Both the position numbers and the translations under genes were made by a program. Of a stretch of 44,139 nucleotides of DNA, positions 34,392 to 44,139 are shown in pieces (position 1 is the stretch's first letter; every line of letters starts with the position of its first letter). Origin of the DNA: Gammaproteobacteria bacterium (GTDB lineage Bacteria > Pseudomonadota > Gammaproteobacteria > Pseudomonadales > Azotimanducaceae); the NCBI GenBank assembly GCA_009842245.1, contig VYFT01000050.1, forward strand, positions 1-44,139, in the 5' to 3' direction. The notes under the pieces were generated by a model. The model made no database searches and was not told where the DNA came from. It saw only the letters and a list, made by a program, of their open reading frames with translations.

Positions 34392-36716
34392 ATGGCAGTC
34401 GCACCTGTATTACCACTAAAAAATCTTGTAATTTATCCCGGTCAGATAGCACCGATTGCTGTGGGCCGAGAAAAGTCGCTTCGCGCCGTGAATAAGGCGA
34501 TGGAATCAAATAGCGTGATTCTGACTGTGTTACAACGTGATCCCGATATGGAAGACCCAGTTAAACAGGATTTGTTTTCTGTTGGATCACTCTGCACGAT
34601 TAAGCGAGTCGATAAACGCAACTCCGGCGCTCAAGTCATTGCGGAAGCACAACAACGCGTGCAAATTCACCGTGTGTACAACAACAAAGAGTACATGTCG
34701 GCTCAATACGCCGAACTGACGAATTTAGCAGATATATTTCCCAAGGTTAGTGCAAGTGCAGTAGCGACTCACGCGACCGCGTTGGAGTACGCGCAAAAAA
34801 TTGCAAGCGTTCTCAACCCGGACAAGAGCGAACAAGTCTATCAGCAATTTGTTGGCCAATACAAGAACCCAATCACACAGATGTATCGCATCGCTTCATA
34901 CGCGAAACATCTCCACGTTGAGCAAGCACAAGAAATTCTTGAAATAGAAGAAGTGGATAAGCTCATGGACTTTGTGCTAGATGTCTTGAAAAACGAACTG
35001 TCTATCGCGGAAATTCAGCTTGAAATTCAAAGTTCCGCGCATGAAGGAATGGAGCAACAACAAAGGGAACATTTACTTCGTCAGCAGAAACGTGCAATAG
35101 AACAAGCACTCGGAGAAGGTGAAAACGATGACGAAATTGCTGAACTGAAGGAACAGTTGCGACAAGCGAATATCCCGGAGAACGCAAAGAAGGAAGTTGA
35201 TCGCGAACTTCGTCGACTTGCGCGGATGTCCCCTCACGCATCGGACTTTCAAGTAGCGAGAAGCTATCTAGAACTAGTAGCCGAACTACCGTGGAATGTC
35301 GTAACCGAAGACAACCTTGAATTAGGTCACGCCAAAGAGATCCTAGAAGAAGATCACTTTGGTTTAGCAGACGTCAAAGACCGGATCCTAGAGTCACTTG
35401 CGGTGCTGAAACTCAATCCCGAAGCAAAAGCATCGATTCTATGTTTCGTTGGACCACCAGGAGTCGGTAAGACTTCACTTGGTCAGTCAATCGCTCGAGC
35501 CATGGGTCGGAAATTCGAACGCATGAGCCTCGGTGGCTTGCACGATGAAGCCGAACTACGCGGCCATAGGCGTACGTATATTGGCTCAATGCCGGGAAGG
35601 ATTCTCCAAGCTATCCGTAGATGTGGGGTGCGCAACCCTGTGTTGATGTTGGATGAGCTCGATAAGCTTGGTCGAGACTTTCGTGGGGATCCCTCGGCTG
35701 CATTAATGGAAATACTTGACCCAGCACAAAACATCGAATTCCGAGATAACTATCTCAATCTCCCGTTCGACCTCTCAAAAGTGTTCTTTATCACGACTGC
35801 AAATACTCTTGAAGGAATATTGAGACCGCTTCTTGATCGCTTGGAGGTCATTGAGCTCACCGGATACAGCGAACTAGAGAAACTAGAAATTGCGCGTAGA
35901 TTCTTAATTCCTAGACAGACATTGAACGCTGGCTTGCAAGAGCCTCAGATGCAGTTCACAAGTGGGGGTCTTAAACACGTCGTACGACGTTATACACGTG
36001 AAGCTGGTGTTCGAAATTTGGAACGAACAATCGAGAGTATAGCTCGAAAGCGCGCGAAGAATAGTCTTCTTGAAAAAACAGCTCGAGGGAAATTAAATGC
36101 GGACAAAGTTGTCGAGCTACTAGGACCGGAAAAATTTCGGGAAGACCGTAACCGTCGCACTCTCACCAATGGTGTCGCAACTGGCTTAGCTTGGACTGAA
36201 GCTGGGGGCGATGTCCTCTATGTCGAAGCTTCACTGACATCGAAAGACGACAAGGTCACGATCACTGGCCACGTAGGGCAAGTAATGCAGGAGTCCGCTA
36301 AGGCCGCACGGAGTTACATCTGGTCTGTCGCGGATCAACTACATATTGATCGAGAAGCTATTGAACAGTCGGGAGTACACATCCATATTCCTGCCGGTGC
36401 AGTGCCGAAGGACGGACCGTCAGCAGGCATTACTATGGCTACCGCACTCGCTAGTGCCTACAGCTCGAAAATCGTCCGAGACGACATCGCAATGACTGGT
36501 GAACTTACCCTGTCCGGCTTAGTACTACCCGTTGGTGGTGTTCGAGAAAAGATTTTGGCTGCACATCGGTCCGGAATCAAACACGTGATTCTTCCCAAAG
36601 ACAACGAATCTGAACTAGAGAAACTCCCCACATCCGTGCGTGAAGATATGGAGATTAGTTTGGTTGAGACACTCACGGACGTTGTGAAGATCGCAATACC
36701 CAACCTGTACTCTTAG
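34392..36716 (+). CDS. lon: ATP-dependent protease Lon
   Basis: This cytoplasmic AAA+ serine protease degrades misfolded and regulatory proteins. At 774 residues it is close to E. coli Lon (784). An amino-terminal substrate domain begins [15 protein letters not shown]. Walker A GPPGVGKT is at 354-361, Walker B is [10 protein letters not shown], and the Ser/Lys dyad is Ser677 in PKDGPSAG and Lys720 in GVREKIL, 43 residues apart as in E. coli. It is not flanked by clpX or hupB, its usual gammaproteobacterial neighbours. A heat-shock promoter was not recognised. Confidence 0.96.
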   Translation: MAVAPVLPLKNLVIYPGQIAPIAVGREKSLRAVNKAMESNSVILTVLQRDPDMEDPVKQDLFSVGSLCTIKRVDKRNSGAQVIAEAQQRVQIHRVYNNKEYMSAQYAELTNLADIFPKVSASAVATHATALEYAQKIASVLNPDKSEQVYQQFVGQYKNPITQMYRIASYAKHLHVEQAQEILEIEEVDKLMDFVLDVLKNELSIAEIQLEIQSSAHEGMEQQQREHLLRQQKRAIEQALGEGENDDEIAELKEQLRQANIPENAKKEVDRELRRLARMSPHASDFQVARSYLELVAELPWNVVTEDNLELGHAKEILEEDHFGLADVKDRILESLAVLKLNPEAKASILCFVGPPGVGKTSLGQSIARAMGRKFERMSLGGLHDEAELRGHRRTYIGSMPGRILQAIRRCGVRNPVLMLDELDKLGRDFRGDPSAALMEILDPAQNIEFRDNYLNLPFDLSKVFFITTANTLEGILRPLLDRLEVIELTGYSELEKLEIARRFLIPRQTLNAGLQEPQMQFTSGGLKHVVRRYTREAGVRNLERTIESIARKRAKNSLLEKTARGKLNADKVVELLGPEKFREDRNRRTLTNGVATGLAWTEAGGDVLYVEASLTSKDDKVTITGHVGQVMQESAKAARSYIWSVADQLHIDREAIEQSGVHIHIPAGAVPKDGPSAGITMATALASAYSSKIVRDDIAMTGELTLSGLVLPVGGVREKILAAHRSGIKHVILPKDNESELEKLPTSVREDMEISLVETLTDVVKIAIPNLYS

Positions 36717-37050
36717 CTTCTAAATATTCTGTCTTTAAAACACTAGAACGTCGTAGCGCTTCTTCTTGTGCTATGTGTATGGCTCCGCGCGCAGCGACTG
36801 CACTGCGTTGCGATGTTTCGGTCAGGAAGTCTCATAAGAAAATGGGATCCAACAACAACGGCTTTTACGTTCTCGTTTCGAATGTATGGACACCTGAAAA
36901 CAGCACGTGTTAACGTAACCTCAAACAGTGGTAGTGCTTCGTATAATTTTTTTGATCTGAAGAGGTTTAGACTATGTCAGTTCGAGCCAACTCGCCTAGT
37001 TGTTAATCTAGTCCCCAACCTGCTAATCGTATATAGGAACAAACGGAAGA
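36717..37050. other. Non-coding stretch between lon and the small beta-rich protein
   Basis: Three hundred and thirty-four bases without a supported gene. A frame at 36768-37058 gives 96 residues without any family look or ribosome-binding site and I reject it. TATAAT at 36942-36947 is followed by a T-run and may be a -10 box for the next gene, but no -35 is clear. No terminator for lon is visible. Confidence 0.4.
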
Positions 37051-37350
37051 GTGAGTGAAGTTAACGGAACTTGGAACATCGAAGTAAACACTCCCATGGG
37101 GAAGCAGAGTGCTGAATTGTCCATTGAAGCCGAAGGAGATTCGTTTTCGGGCTCGATTGCAATCACTCAAGGAAGTTCTGCTATCACCGACGGCCAAGTC
37201 GACGGAAACAAACTGGCGTGGAGTGTCAATATCACTCAACCTATGCCGATGACTTTGGAGTTTGCAGTAGAAGTCAACGGGGACGATATGAATGGATTTG
37301 TGAAACTTGGAATGTTTGGTAGTTCCGCAGTTAAAGGAACTCGCGCTTAA
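37051..37350 (+). CDS. Small conserved beta-rich protein of unknown function
   Basis: This 99-residue soluble protein alternates short beta strands: VNGTWNIEVNTPMGKQSAELSIEAEGDSFSGSI, DGQVDGNKLAWSVNITQPMPMTLEFAVEVNGDDMNGFVKLG and FGSSAVKGTRA. I recall similar small hypothetical proteins (xGTWxxxVxTPMG... DGNKLxWxxxxTQPMPxTLEF) in marine proteobacteria, without assigned function. There is no signal peptide. The start is GTG, preceded by GGAAGA. Only one base separates its stop from the convergent stop of the next gene, leaving no room for a terminator. Confidence 0.75.
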   Translation: MSEVNGTWNIEVNTPMGKQSAELSIEAEGDSFSGSIAITQGSSAITDGQVDGNKLAWSVNITQPMPMTLEFAVEVNGDDMNGFVKLGMFGSSAVKGTRA

Positions 37351-37351
37351 T

Positions 37352-38284
37352 CTAACTTGGGTACGGGATATTCCCTCCACTCAAAATCACGCCGACTCTC
37401 TTCGCCACTAGCGATGGATTGTCCAACATCGCCGCAACGGCGACGGCAGCTGAAGGTTCTATCACAATTTTCATCGTTTCAAACACAAGGTTTAAAGCGC
37501 GCCTGATTGAATCTTCGGTCGCTAACGCTACCCTAGTTTTTGCAGCCTTGAGAATTCTGAAATTTATTTCTCCCAAAGACGAACGCAAACCATCAGCAAT
37601 TGTGATCGGCGGTAAGGAAGGTTGCCGAAATCCAGTCTGCATTGACAAGTAAGCGTCCTTAGCCAACTCCGGTTCCGCACAAACAACCTCAACGGTTCCG
37701 TTCCCAGCAAGTACAGCACCACTCGCAAGCCCCCCACCTCCGACTGGAACCCAAATTTGTTCAAGATTCTGCTCACATTCAAGGAGTTCCATCGTGGCGG
37801 TTCCCTGACCAGCAATAATTCGAGCATCGTCGTAAGGGTGAATGAATGTCGCCACATGCTGTTTCACAAATTCTTCTAATACGCTTTCGCGACTCTCTAG
37901 ATCTTGTCCACAATCGATGAGCGTAGCACCGTAGCGGTCCATGCTACGGCGCTTAAAAGGCGAGGCATCTTCGGGTACGACCACAGAGCATTGAATCGCT
38001 CGCAGCCCAGATGCCCACGCCAAAGCCGCGCCGTGATTTCCTGATGAATGCGTTACAAGCGACTGAATATCAGAAGACAGTTGCATGACGACGTTGACCG
38101 CTCCTCGTGCTTTAAAAGCTCCCGTCTTCTGAAAATTTTCACATTTAAAAAGTAGTTCCGTACCGACGATTTCGTTCAAGCGTTGGCTTTGAAGAACGGG
38201 CGTGTGGTGGATGTATGGTGCTATGCGAGATGCTGCTGCTTGTACGCAATCCCGCGTGGGGACTCTCAAACCTTGGGCTTCCAA
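37352..38284 (-). CDS. Threonine/serine dehydratase-like PLP enzyme
   Basis: This 310-residue fold-type II PLP enzyme is of the threonine dehydratase/serine racemase/hydroxyaspartate dehydratase group. Lys58 in FQKTGAFKARGA binds PLP. SSGNHGAALAWASG is the substrate loop and VPVGGGGLASG binds the PLP phosphate; GVILSGGNI closes the sheet. It lacks a regulatory ACT domain, so it is a catabolic-type enzyme. Which hydroxyamino acid it uses is not readable. The start is TTG: 38284 gives the longest form, while TTG at 38269 overlaps the glnS stop as TTGA and has GGAAG upstream, so it may be the true coupled start. Confidence 0.88.
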   Translation of the reverse strand: MEAQGLRVPTRDCVQAAASRIAPYIHHTPVLQSQRLNEIVGTELLFKCENFQKTGAFKARGAVNVVMQLSSDIQSLVTHSSGNHGAALAWASGLRAIQCSVVVPEDASPFKRRSMDRYGATLIDCGQDLESRESVLEEFVKQHVATFIHPYDDARIIAGQGTATMELLECEQNLEQIWVPVGGGGLASGAVLAGNGTVEVVCAEPELAKDAYLSMQTGFRQPSLPPITIADGLRSSLGEINFRILKAAKTRVALATEDSIRRALNLVFETMKIVIEPSAAVAVAAMLDNPSLVAKRVGVILSGGNIPYPS

Positions 38285-39924
38285 CCTTGGTTTAGCGGTA
38301 CTGTACGATGAAATACAACCTGTCCTTCATCAGAACTCTTATGGAGGTCTCGGTAATAAAAGCCTACGCGCTCAAATTGAAAACTGTGACTATCTGAAAC
38401 CGCGATAACGGCTTTTTCCACAAATCCGTGGTGAACAACATGAGAGAGTGGATTGAGTTCTTCGTCAAAGCGCTCTCGATGTGGAGTTGGTACGGAAAAC
38501 AACCGATCATAGTCGTGCATCTCAACACTGTGTGCATTGTTTGACGCGACAAATTGGATCACTCCCTTTGGTTTGAGACCGCTCGTATCGGCACCGCTTC
38601 TTGAGGTCGGATAGTACTTCGCAAAAACCTTGGAAACCGTTCCTTGTTCGTCCTTTTCTACATCCAGACACTCAATAATGAACGCGTATCGGAGACGAAC
38701 TATTCCTCCTTGCACAAGTCGCTTAAATTTTGGCGGTGGATCCAACGCGAAGTCGTCGCGATCTATATAGATCGTTCTTCCAAAAGTTAGTGTTCGTTCG
38801 CCTAACTCCAAATTTTTGGGATGCCAAGGAGCTGGTAGCCCTACATCATCTCCCTCAAAGTTGGTAATCTCCACCTCTAGTGGTCGTTTAACGGCCATTG
38901 CTCGTCGAGTAGTGTTCTCCAACGTATTACGTACGCAAAAGTCGAGGAGTTCAGTCTCGATATAGTTGTTTTGTTTAGTTATCCCAATACGGTTGCAGAA
39001 GTCCCGAATCGCCGCAGGAGGAACTCCGCGTTTACGTAGGCCGGAAAGGGTCGGCATTCTCGGATCGTCCCATCCAGTCACATAGCGACTCTCAACTAGC
39101 TGGCTCAACACTCGTTTGGACATCACGTTGTATTCCAAGCCCAAGCGTGAAAACTCAATTTGCGGTGGGTGAAAATTTATGTTGATGTTCTCAAGTACCC
39201 AGTCATATAACGGGCGGTGATCGGCAAATTCCAACGTACATAGGGAGTGGGTTATCCCTTCCAATGCATCACAAATACAGTGTGTGAAGTCATACATCGG
39301 ATAGATACACCAATTCGATTCAGTACGATGGTGTGGTGCGTGGATTATTCGATAGAGTACTGGATCACGCATGTTGATATTGGGTGCGCGCATATCAATT
39401 TTCGCACGCAACGTTTTCGATCCAGTAATAAATTCACCGGCTCTCATGCGACGGAATAGGTCGAGATTTTCTTCAATGGACCGATTCCGATAAGGGCTAT
39501 CAATTCCTGGCTTAACTAACGTACCCCGGCTTTGCTGCAACTCTTCAAAGCTTAGGTCACAGACAAACGCTCCATCTCGTTTGATTAATTCCTCGGCAAA
39601 CTCGTAGAGTTGTGGAAAATAATCGGATGCGAATGTTAAGCGACTTTCCCAATCAAACCCCAGCCACTTCACGTCCGTCTGAATAGCTTCGACAAAGGAC
39701 GCGCTTTCACTGAGTGGATTTGTGTCGTCAAAGCGCAAATAGGTGATACCTCCGAATTCTTCCGCTATTCCGAAATTTAGGCAGATAGACTTAGCATGAC
39801 CAATGTGAAGATAGCCGTTAGGTTCTGGTGGAAATCGCGTTACTACACCGCCGCTTATTCGTTCTTCGCGAATGTCCCGTGATACTCGCTCTCGAATGAA
39901 ATCTCTAATGTTCTCGTTGTTCAT
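38266..39924 (-). CDS. glnS: Glutaminyl-tRNA synthetase
   Basis: This class I synthetase charges tRNA-Gln directly, which implies the organism does not depend on the transamidation route for Gln-tRNA. It has 552 residues, close to E. coli GlnRS (554). The HIGH motif is PPEPNGYLHIGH (about 32-43), and the KMSKS-type loop is VMSKRVLSQLV. LRFDDTNP and YDFTHCICDALEGITHSLCTLEF are family blocks, and the two carboxy-terminal anticodon-binding barrels are complete. It heads a minus-strand pair with the dehydratase, and is divergent from the transglutaminase gene with a 99-base shared promoter region. Confidence 0.96.
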   Translation of the reverse strand: MNNENIRDFIRERVSRDIREERISGGVVTRFPPEPNGYLHIGHAKSICLNFGIAEEFGGITYLRFDDTNPLSESASFVEAIQTDVKWLGFDWESRLTFASDYFPQLYEFAEELIKRDGAFVCDLSFEELQQSRGTLVKPGIDSPYRNRSIEENLDLFRRMRAGEFITGSKTLRAKIDMRAPNINMRDPVLYRIIHAPHHRTESNWCIYPMYDFTHCICDALEGITHSLCTLEFADHRPLYDWVLENININFHPPQIEFSRLGLEYNVMSKRVLSQLVESRYVTGWDDPRMPTLSGLRKRGVPPAAIRDFCNRIGITKQNNYIETELLDFCVRNTLENTTRRAMAVKRPLEVEITNFEGDDVGLPAPWHPKNLELGERTLTFGRTIYIDRDDFALDPPPKFKRLVQGGIVRLRYAFIIECLDVEKDEQGTVSKVFAKYYPTSRSGADTSGLKPKGVIQFVASNNAHSVEMHDYDRLFSVPTPHRERFDEELNPLSHVVHHGFVEKAVIAVSDSHSFQFERVGFYYRDLHKSSDEGQVVFHRTVPLNQGWKPKV

Positions 39925-40023
39925 GCGCGAAATTGTAGGAACAAAATGAAGTGTTATAGATTAGAGTGGTCCTCCACTTACGGTGTTGGAACATCAAACC
40001 GACACTAATGCAGAGTATTTGAA

Positions 40024-41412
40024 GTGAAATTTGCACATAGTTGTACTTGGGGTATTCTGCTCTTACTGACGACGATGTTTATCGGGTGCGGAGGATCGCC
40101 AACGAATGATCATTTAGATCTGATAAAAGAGAGCTTTTTTGAGCCACACTATTACTTCGTTGAACACGACGGACTACACATCGGTACGTATTTGCGTTCA
40201 GCAAGTATGACCGAGGACAACGAGTACGAGTTCCGCACCACTCTAACCATGTGGAGCTCCGATGGTCTTACTCTCGTTACCGACACGGTGTATCAGTTTA
40301 GTGCTCGGCCACCATATCGCATCTCCAATGCCACGCGCACAATCCGCGCAATCACTAAAGAGAGACCGTACCGAGTCGAACAACTATATCCAGACTGGAA
40401 AAGCGATGCAAAACTAAGCAACGACTCATCATCGAGTGAACGATTTGGACTACGAGATTTTTTTGCATTAGAACTAGCATTAATGGCGAATTTAGAGTCT
40501 AACGAGGGTGAAGTCGAAACCATAGCAAAACCGTTGAACGATGCACCGATCTCCACACGTTGGACGATCAAGGGTCGCGCAAATAAAAACGTCACTGTGT
40601 CAAGCGCGAACGGAGATCGAGCAACCTACTCTCTCGAACATGGAATCCCACGTCTAGACGTACTCATTGACGACACAGGATTGAGCGTGATTCGCGTTGC
40701 GTTCGATGACTTTGACGCGTTCGACTTACTCCCACTTCATGTAGCCGAAGACATCAGAATCCCGATCGACCAGCCCATAGAGAATCCAAGAACAGTATCG
40801 TCCCTGACTGTGCAGTTCGAATTCGACAAAGGAGAACTCGGACCATGGATATCGTTGCTCGATGCGCAAGGAACTCTTAATTCATCGATACACACGAAGA
40901 CTTCCAAGGAGGAAAACGTTAACTGGGGAGGTGAGACCCAGGATTTACAGACTGCTAGCAGACTTCGATCAATTATTGCCGAAGTTGTACAAGGAATCGA
41001 CGATCCACATTTAGTTGTCAACGCACTTGTAGCGTATGTAAACCGAACCCTGACCTACACCAATTGGAACACACTTCAGTCGGTGGAAGAGACGCTAGAT
41101 CAAAAGATTGGTGACTGTACAGAGTTCTCCCAGCTATTTACCGCGTTGGCGACCGCCGCAGAACTTTCCGCTAGAACGGTTGTGGGACTAGCGTATCATC
41201 AAAGCTCGCAGTCTTTCGCCATTCACGCTTGGAACGAAGTCCTACTCGAAGACGGTTCTATTCGAGTCATTGATCCTACATGGAACCAAACTCAAGCGGA
41301 TGCTACCCACATCGAGTTTCCAACTGCCTATCAACATGAAATCGTCCGCACGCTTAAGAATTTACGCATCAAAGTCCTAAGCGTAGACTATGACTCAGAT
41401 CTTAACACCTAA
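40024..41412 (+). CDS. Transglutaminase-like domain lipoprotein
   Basis: This 462-residue predicted lipoprotein begins with a hydrophobic leader ending MFIGCGG, an imperfect lipobox. A beta-rich region of about 300 residues of unknown fold precedes a carboxy-terminal transglutaminase/protease core. The catalytic triad is visible as Cys365 in IGDCTEFSQLF, His401 in FAIHAWNEV and Asp417 in VIDPTWNQ. Such bacterial proteins are usually proteases or peptide-binding proteins of the envelope; true cross-linking activity should not be assumed. The start is GTG. No functional partner is adjacent. Confidence 0.85.
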   Translation: MKFAHSCTWGILLLLTTMFIGCGGSPTNDHLDLIKESFFEPHYYFVEHDGLHIGTYLRSASMTEDNEYEFRTTLTMWSSDGLTLVTDTVYQFSARPPYRISNATRTIRAITKERPYRVEQLYPDWKSDAKLSNDSSSSERFGLRDFFALELALMANLESNEGEVETIAKPLNDAPISTRWTIKGRANKNVTVSSANGDRATYSLEHGIPRLDVLIDDTGLSVIRVAFDDFDAFDLLPLHVAEDIRIPIDQPIENPRTVSSLTVQFEFDKGELGPWISLLDAQGTLNSSIHTKTSKEENVNWGGETQDLQTASRLRSIIAEVVQGIDDPHLVVNALVAYVNRTLTYTNWNTLQSVEETLDQKIGDCTEFSQLFTALATAAELSARTVVGLAYHQSSQSFAIHAWNEVLLEDGSIRVIDPTWNQTQADATHIEFPTAYQHEIVRTLKNLRIKVLSVDYDSDLNT

Positions 41413-41473
41413 ACACTCTGATTGGATCGCGACGGAGCTAGCGTAACACAAGACCTTGGTTCACTTCGGCACG

Positions 41474-42757
41474 TTAGAGGTCGAAGTGTTGGTACCAAGT
41501 TGAAAGAAACGGTACGTAGGTGATTAACAGTAATACTGCGAGTAGTATCAACATGAACGGTATAGTAGATACATACAGGTCCAAGATCGATCGGTTGAAA
41601 CGATAACTTGCAATGAACAAGTTCATTCCTACCGGTGGAGTGAAATAGCCAATTTGAAGATTCGCGATAAGGATTACTCCTAGATGCACTGGATGGATAC
41701 CGTACCCAGCCGCTACCGGTAACAGTAATGGAACCAAAATTACGATCGCAGAGAATATGTCAAGTAATGCCCCTACGAGTAAGAGAAATACGTTGAGTAG
41801 CATCAAGAATACAAGTGGATTGGAGATTTGCTTGTTGATAAACTCAAACAAATTCTGCGCGACTTCAATGTCTACGAAATAGTTTGTCAACGCCAACGCG
41901 CTCCCAAGAATCAATATGATGCTACCGACCATAACCATCGATTCCTGAATAACGATTGGAAGTTTCTTAAACGATACTTCCTTATGTACGAATACTTCTA
42001 CGATCAAAACATAAAGTGCTGCGACAGCAGCGACCTCAGATATCGTGATGAAACCTGAGTAAATACCACCAAGAATGAACAACGGAAGAGGTAGTTCCCA
42101 TCTGCACTTCTTTACCGCGTCCCAAAGTTCTCGCAGATTAAACTGCGTGGTGGGTAACTCCTTATGACGAATCACAGTCCATGTCGAGAGCGCGAGGACC
42201 ATCAATATAAAAGGTGCCAAGCCTGCGATGAAGAGTTCTTTAACCGCGAACTTTTCTCCAACATCCAATTGTTGTGCGATGATTCCGTAAAGAATTAAGG
42301 GAATACTTGGGACGAGCAGCAACCCCAAACTTCCTGAAGTCGTAATATGACCTAAGCTAAATTTCTCCGAATACCCCGCCTTTAGCAGTATCGGGAACAA
42401 GATTGCTCCGAGAGCTACGATAGTCACACCGGATGCCCCAGTCAGAGCAGTAAACACCGCGCAAAGTAAAAAACCAACGATTGCCATACCGCCCGGCATC
42501 CATCCAAACAGTGCTCGAATTAGCAACAAGAGTCGTTGTGTCGTATCCGATGCAGCGAGCAGATAGCCGGTAAACGTAAAGAGAGGTAGCGCAACTAATA
42601 AGGGAGTATTAGTAAGCCGAAGCCATTCGGCAGCAATAACCGAAAGTCCAAAACCAGCGTCCATGTAGCCAAATATCGCTCCAGCCAAAATGACAGTGAA
42701 CAACGGAGCACCGCAAAGTACCATAAGGATAAGTACAGCGATAGCCAGTATTAACAT
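41474..42757 (-). CDS. dctM: TRAP transporter large permease DctM
   Basis: This 427-residue membrane protein is the transport channel of a tripartite ATP-independent periplasmic transporter. About 12 hydrophobic segments are seen. Family blocks include ALPLFTFTGYLLAASD, GGMAIVGFLLCAVFTALTGASGVTIVALG, TTSGSLGLLLVPSIPLILYG and QIGYFTPPVGMNLFI. Together with DctQ and DctP it takes up an organic acid using the sodium gradient. The ATG overlaps the dctQ stop by seven bases. Confidence 0.95.
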   Translation of the reverse strand: MLILAIAVLILMVLCGAPLFTVILAGAIFGYMDAGFGLSVIAAEWLRLTNTPLLVALPLFTFTGYLLAASDTTQRLLLLIRALFGWMPGGMAIVGFLLCAVFTALTGASGVTIVALGAILFPILLKAGYSEKFSLGHITTSGSLGLLLVPSIPLILYGIIAQQLDVGEKFAVKELFIAGLAPFILMVLALSTWTVIRHKELPTTQFNLRELWDAVKKCRWELPLPLFILGGIYSGFITISEVAAVAALYVLIVEVFVHKEVSFKKLPIVIQESMVMVGSIILILGSALALTNYFVDIEVAQNLFEFINKQISNPLVFLMLLNVFLLLVGALLDIFSAIVILVPLLLPVAAGYGIHPVHLGVILIANLQIGYFTPPVGMNLFIASYRFNRSILDLYVSTIPFMLILLAVLLLITYVPFLSTWYQHFDL

Positions 42758-43167
42758 TCTTCTGGCTCTAGAGATTCTTCAGACTCTACGAAGATGCTAA
42801 TCACAAAGCGCAGCCCCATGACAAAACACGCTAGTGGGATTATTGAAACTAGTAGCCACGAGGGTATCACACCAATCCCTGGAACACTATCTTTAAATTC
42901 CCAAACAACCAAATTGATAGAAAAATAGCAAACAACCAAACAAACGGTAGCAGCACTAAGATTGGCGATTATCGCTGTAAGTTTCTGCCATCGCGGTGGG
43001 AGGTATCGCTCTGTGAAGTCCATTCGTATATGACCCTTCTGCCGGACGGCAATCATAGCGCCCACTAGAGTGATCCACAGCACTGCCATACTGGTGAATT
43101 CGTCTCCCCAGGACAAACCGAAGGAAAGTTCGCCGATATTTCTAAAGACTATTTGAAGCACTGCCAC
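42751..43167 (-). CDS. dctQ: TRAP transporter small permease DctQ (start codon problem)
   Basis: This is the four-helix small permease subunit. Conserved parts are WGDEFTSMAVLWITLVGAMIAVRQKGHIRMDF and the last two helices. The GTG at 43167 is the only usual start, but it begins in the middle of the first helix. The frame is open upstream to 43275 and encodes a typical DctQ amino terminus (KINRYIRWLETAVLVALFLSL), yet contains no ATG, GTG or TTG. The true start may be ATC at 43233 or CTG at 43212, or a base may be wrong. The longer form would overlap or abut the dctP stop at 43235. Confidence 0.85.
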   Translation of the reverse strand: MAVLQIVFRNIGELSFGLSWGDEFTSMAVLWITLVGAMIAVRQKGHIRMDFTERYLPPRWQKLTAIIANLSAATVCLVVCYFSINLVVWEFKDSVPGIGVIPSWLLVSIIPLACFVMGLRFVISIFVESEESLEPEEC

Positions 43168-43234
43168 GAGTAGCAGTGACAGGAAGAGTGCGACAAGTAC
43201 CGCTGTCTCCAGCCAGCGTATGTACCGATTGATC

Positions 43235-44139
43235 TTATGGAGTACTTTCGTTACGGAACTGCTCCAATGCTTCTTCTAATCGTTCGTAGTTTTCTCGATC
43301 AATCATATCGTTTTCTAACCACTGAGTCAGAGCATCTTCTGATAACGATCGCCATTCGCCAAAAGACTCGCCATCTGGTTTGATTAGCTCAACATCTTGT
43401 TCAACAATGACTTCAAGTGCTTCATCATGATCTGCAATTAGCTGCTTTTCAACACGAACTAGCGCACTCTTCATTACGCTTCGAACTACGTCTTGGTGTT
43501 CTTTACTCAAGCGTTCGAACATCCGTGCATCAATTGAAAATATCGTGTACACATATTGAAGCCGAATGTCCAATATGTACTTGATTTGGGTGTGCCATTG
43601 TAGTGCAATAGCAACTACTGGAGGCGACGCGATTGTATCAATCAGACCCGTCTGCAAACCTGTTAGAACATCACCCACGGGAAGTGGAATTGGATTGATA
43701 CCGAACACCTTCAAATTGTGTTCGGCACCGGGGTCGTCTTTGGGAGTCCACACTTTTGACCGACGAACTTCCTGTATTCTTCCCACGGGCTTTGTTCCCA
43801 TCGCGTATGCAAAACCGATACCGATGAATCCTAGCGGAACTATACCTGATTCTTCTAGTTCCTCCATGAGCATTGGATCTAATTTCTCTCGCACGGCATT
43901 TGCTTCTTTAATGTTGCGAAACAACATTGGGAGAGTATAGAGGTTCAAATTTGGTACTTCTGGTGTGTACACACTGGTTTGAACGATACCGCCATGTAAT
44001 TGACGTGCTCGAATTTTGCGTTTGACTGTGAAGTCGTCTCCCATGACGCCACCCGCATAGTACTTGAACTTGACCTCACCATCAGTGCGTTCTTCAATCC
44101 GATCCGCAGCGTCCTTCAACTCAATTAGCGCTGGTGTAC
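43235..44139 (-). CDS. dctP: TRAP transporter substrate-binding protein DctP, partial
   Basis: This is the periplasmic solute receptor of the TRAP system, truncated by the right edge of the window; the signal peptide and first strand are missing and the frame is open to the edge. Family features are FADRIEERT-like (AADRIEERTDGEVKFKYYAGGVMGDD), the strongly conserved segment LPMLFRNIKEANAVREKL, GFAYAMGTKPV and LQTGLIDTIASPPVVAIALQW. The conserved Arg that binds carboxylate ligands is probably Arg in RRSKVWTPKD or nearby. The ligand, probably a carboxylate, cannot be named. Operon order is dctP-dctQ-dctM. Confidence 0.93.
   Translation of the reverse strand, partial: TPALIELKDAADRIEERTDGEVKFKYYAGGVMGDDFTVKRKIRARQLHGGIVQTSVYTPEVPNLNLYTLPMLFRNIKEANAVREKLDPMLMEELEESGIVPLGFIGIGFAYAMGTKPVGRIQEVRRSKVWTPKDDPGAEHNLKVFGINPIPLPVGDVLTGLQTGLIDTIASPPVVAIALQWHTQIKYILDIRLQYVYTIFSIDARMFERLSKEHQDVVRSVMKSALVRVEKQLIADHDEALEVIVEQDVELIKPDGESFGEWRSLSEDALTQWLENDMIDRENYERLEEALEQFRNESTP

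Noticed and set aside
36768-37058. 96-codon ORF between lon and the small beta-rich protein.
   Set aside because: No family resemblance, no ribosome-binding site, odd composition, and it overlaps the start of a better-supported gene.

Overview
The window looks like a stretch of a marine-type gammaproteobacterial chromosome of medium GC content. The evidence is a complete gammaproteobacterial-style ccmABCDEFGHI cytochrome c maturation operon, TtcA, a YheU-family protein, TrhO, a DUF1244 protein, Prc, YaaA, GlnRS, AcnA and Lon, plus a TonB-dependent receptor and a TRAP transporter typical of aquatic heterotrophs. The species cannot be named from the sequence. Coding density is high and many starts are GTG or TTG. 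I see no rRNA, tRNA, CRISPR array, insertion sequence or prophage gene.

Layout, left to right. (1) 1-4704 (+): a LolA-like periplasmic carrier (5' truncated), two FtsX-type permeases, a LolD/MacB-type ATPase and a predicted outer-membrane barrel protein, together a candidate inner-to-outer-membrane transport route. (2) 4757-15073 (+): gamma-glutamyltransferase, aconitase A, a threonyl-tRNA synthetase without the TGS domain, a TonB-dependent receptor and an iodotyrosine-deiodinase-like flavoprotein. (3) 15079-19298 (-): Prc, LepB, a DUF1244 protein and YaaA. (4) 19488-22615 (+): PP2C phosphatase, BolA, TrhO, TtcA and a YheU-family protein. (5) 22634-29656 (+): ccmABCDEFGHI, tightly packed with mostly overlapping or abutting ends. 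(6) 29715-31019 (+): class III aminotransferase, convergent with (7) 31049-32199 (-): an MTH1-like Nudix hydrolase and an all-alpha dUTPase, which look like a nucleotide-pool cleaning pair. (8) 32200-34391: unusually long non-coding stretches flank an orphan secreted, cysteine-containing acidic-linker protein; the second stretch leads into lon and carries two perfect inverted repeats. (9) 34392-37350 (+): lon and a small beta-rich protein. (10) 37352-39924 (-): threonine dehydratase-like enzyme and GlnRS. (11) 40024-41412 (+): transglutaminase-like lipoprotein. (12) 41474-44139 (-): dctM, dctQ and a truncated dctP.

Most of the window is housekeeping. The points most worth a second look are the orphan secreted protein and its long flanks, the TGS-less ThrRS, the duplicated C-terminal domain of CcmI, the missing canonical start codon for dctQ, the MTH1-like/dUTPase pair, the envelope export cluster at the left edge, and the paired inverted repeats upstream of lon.
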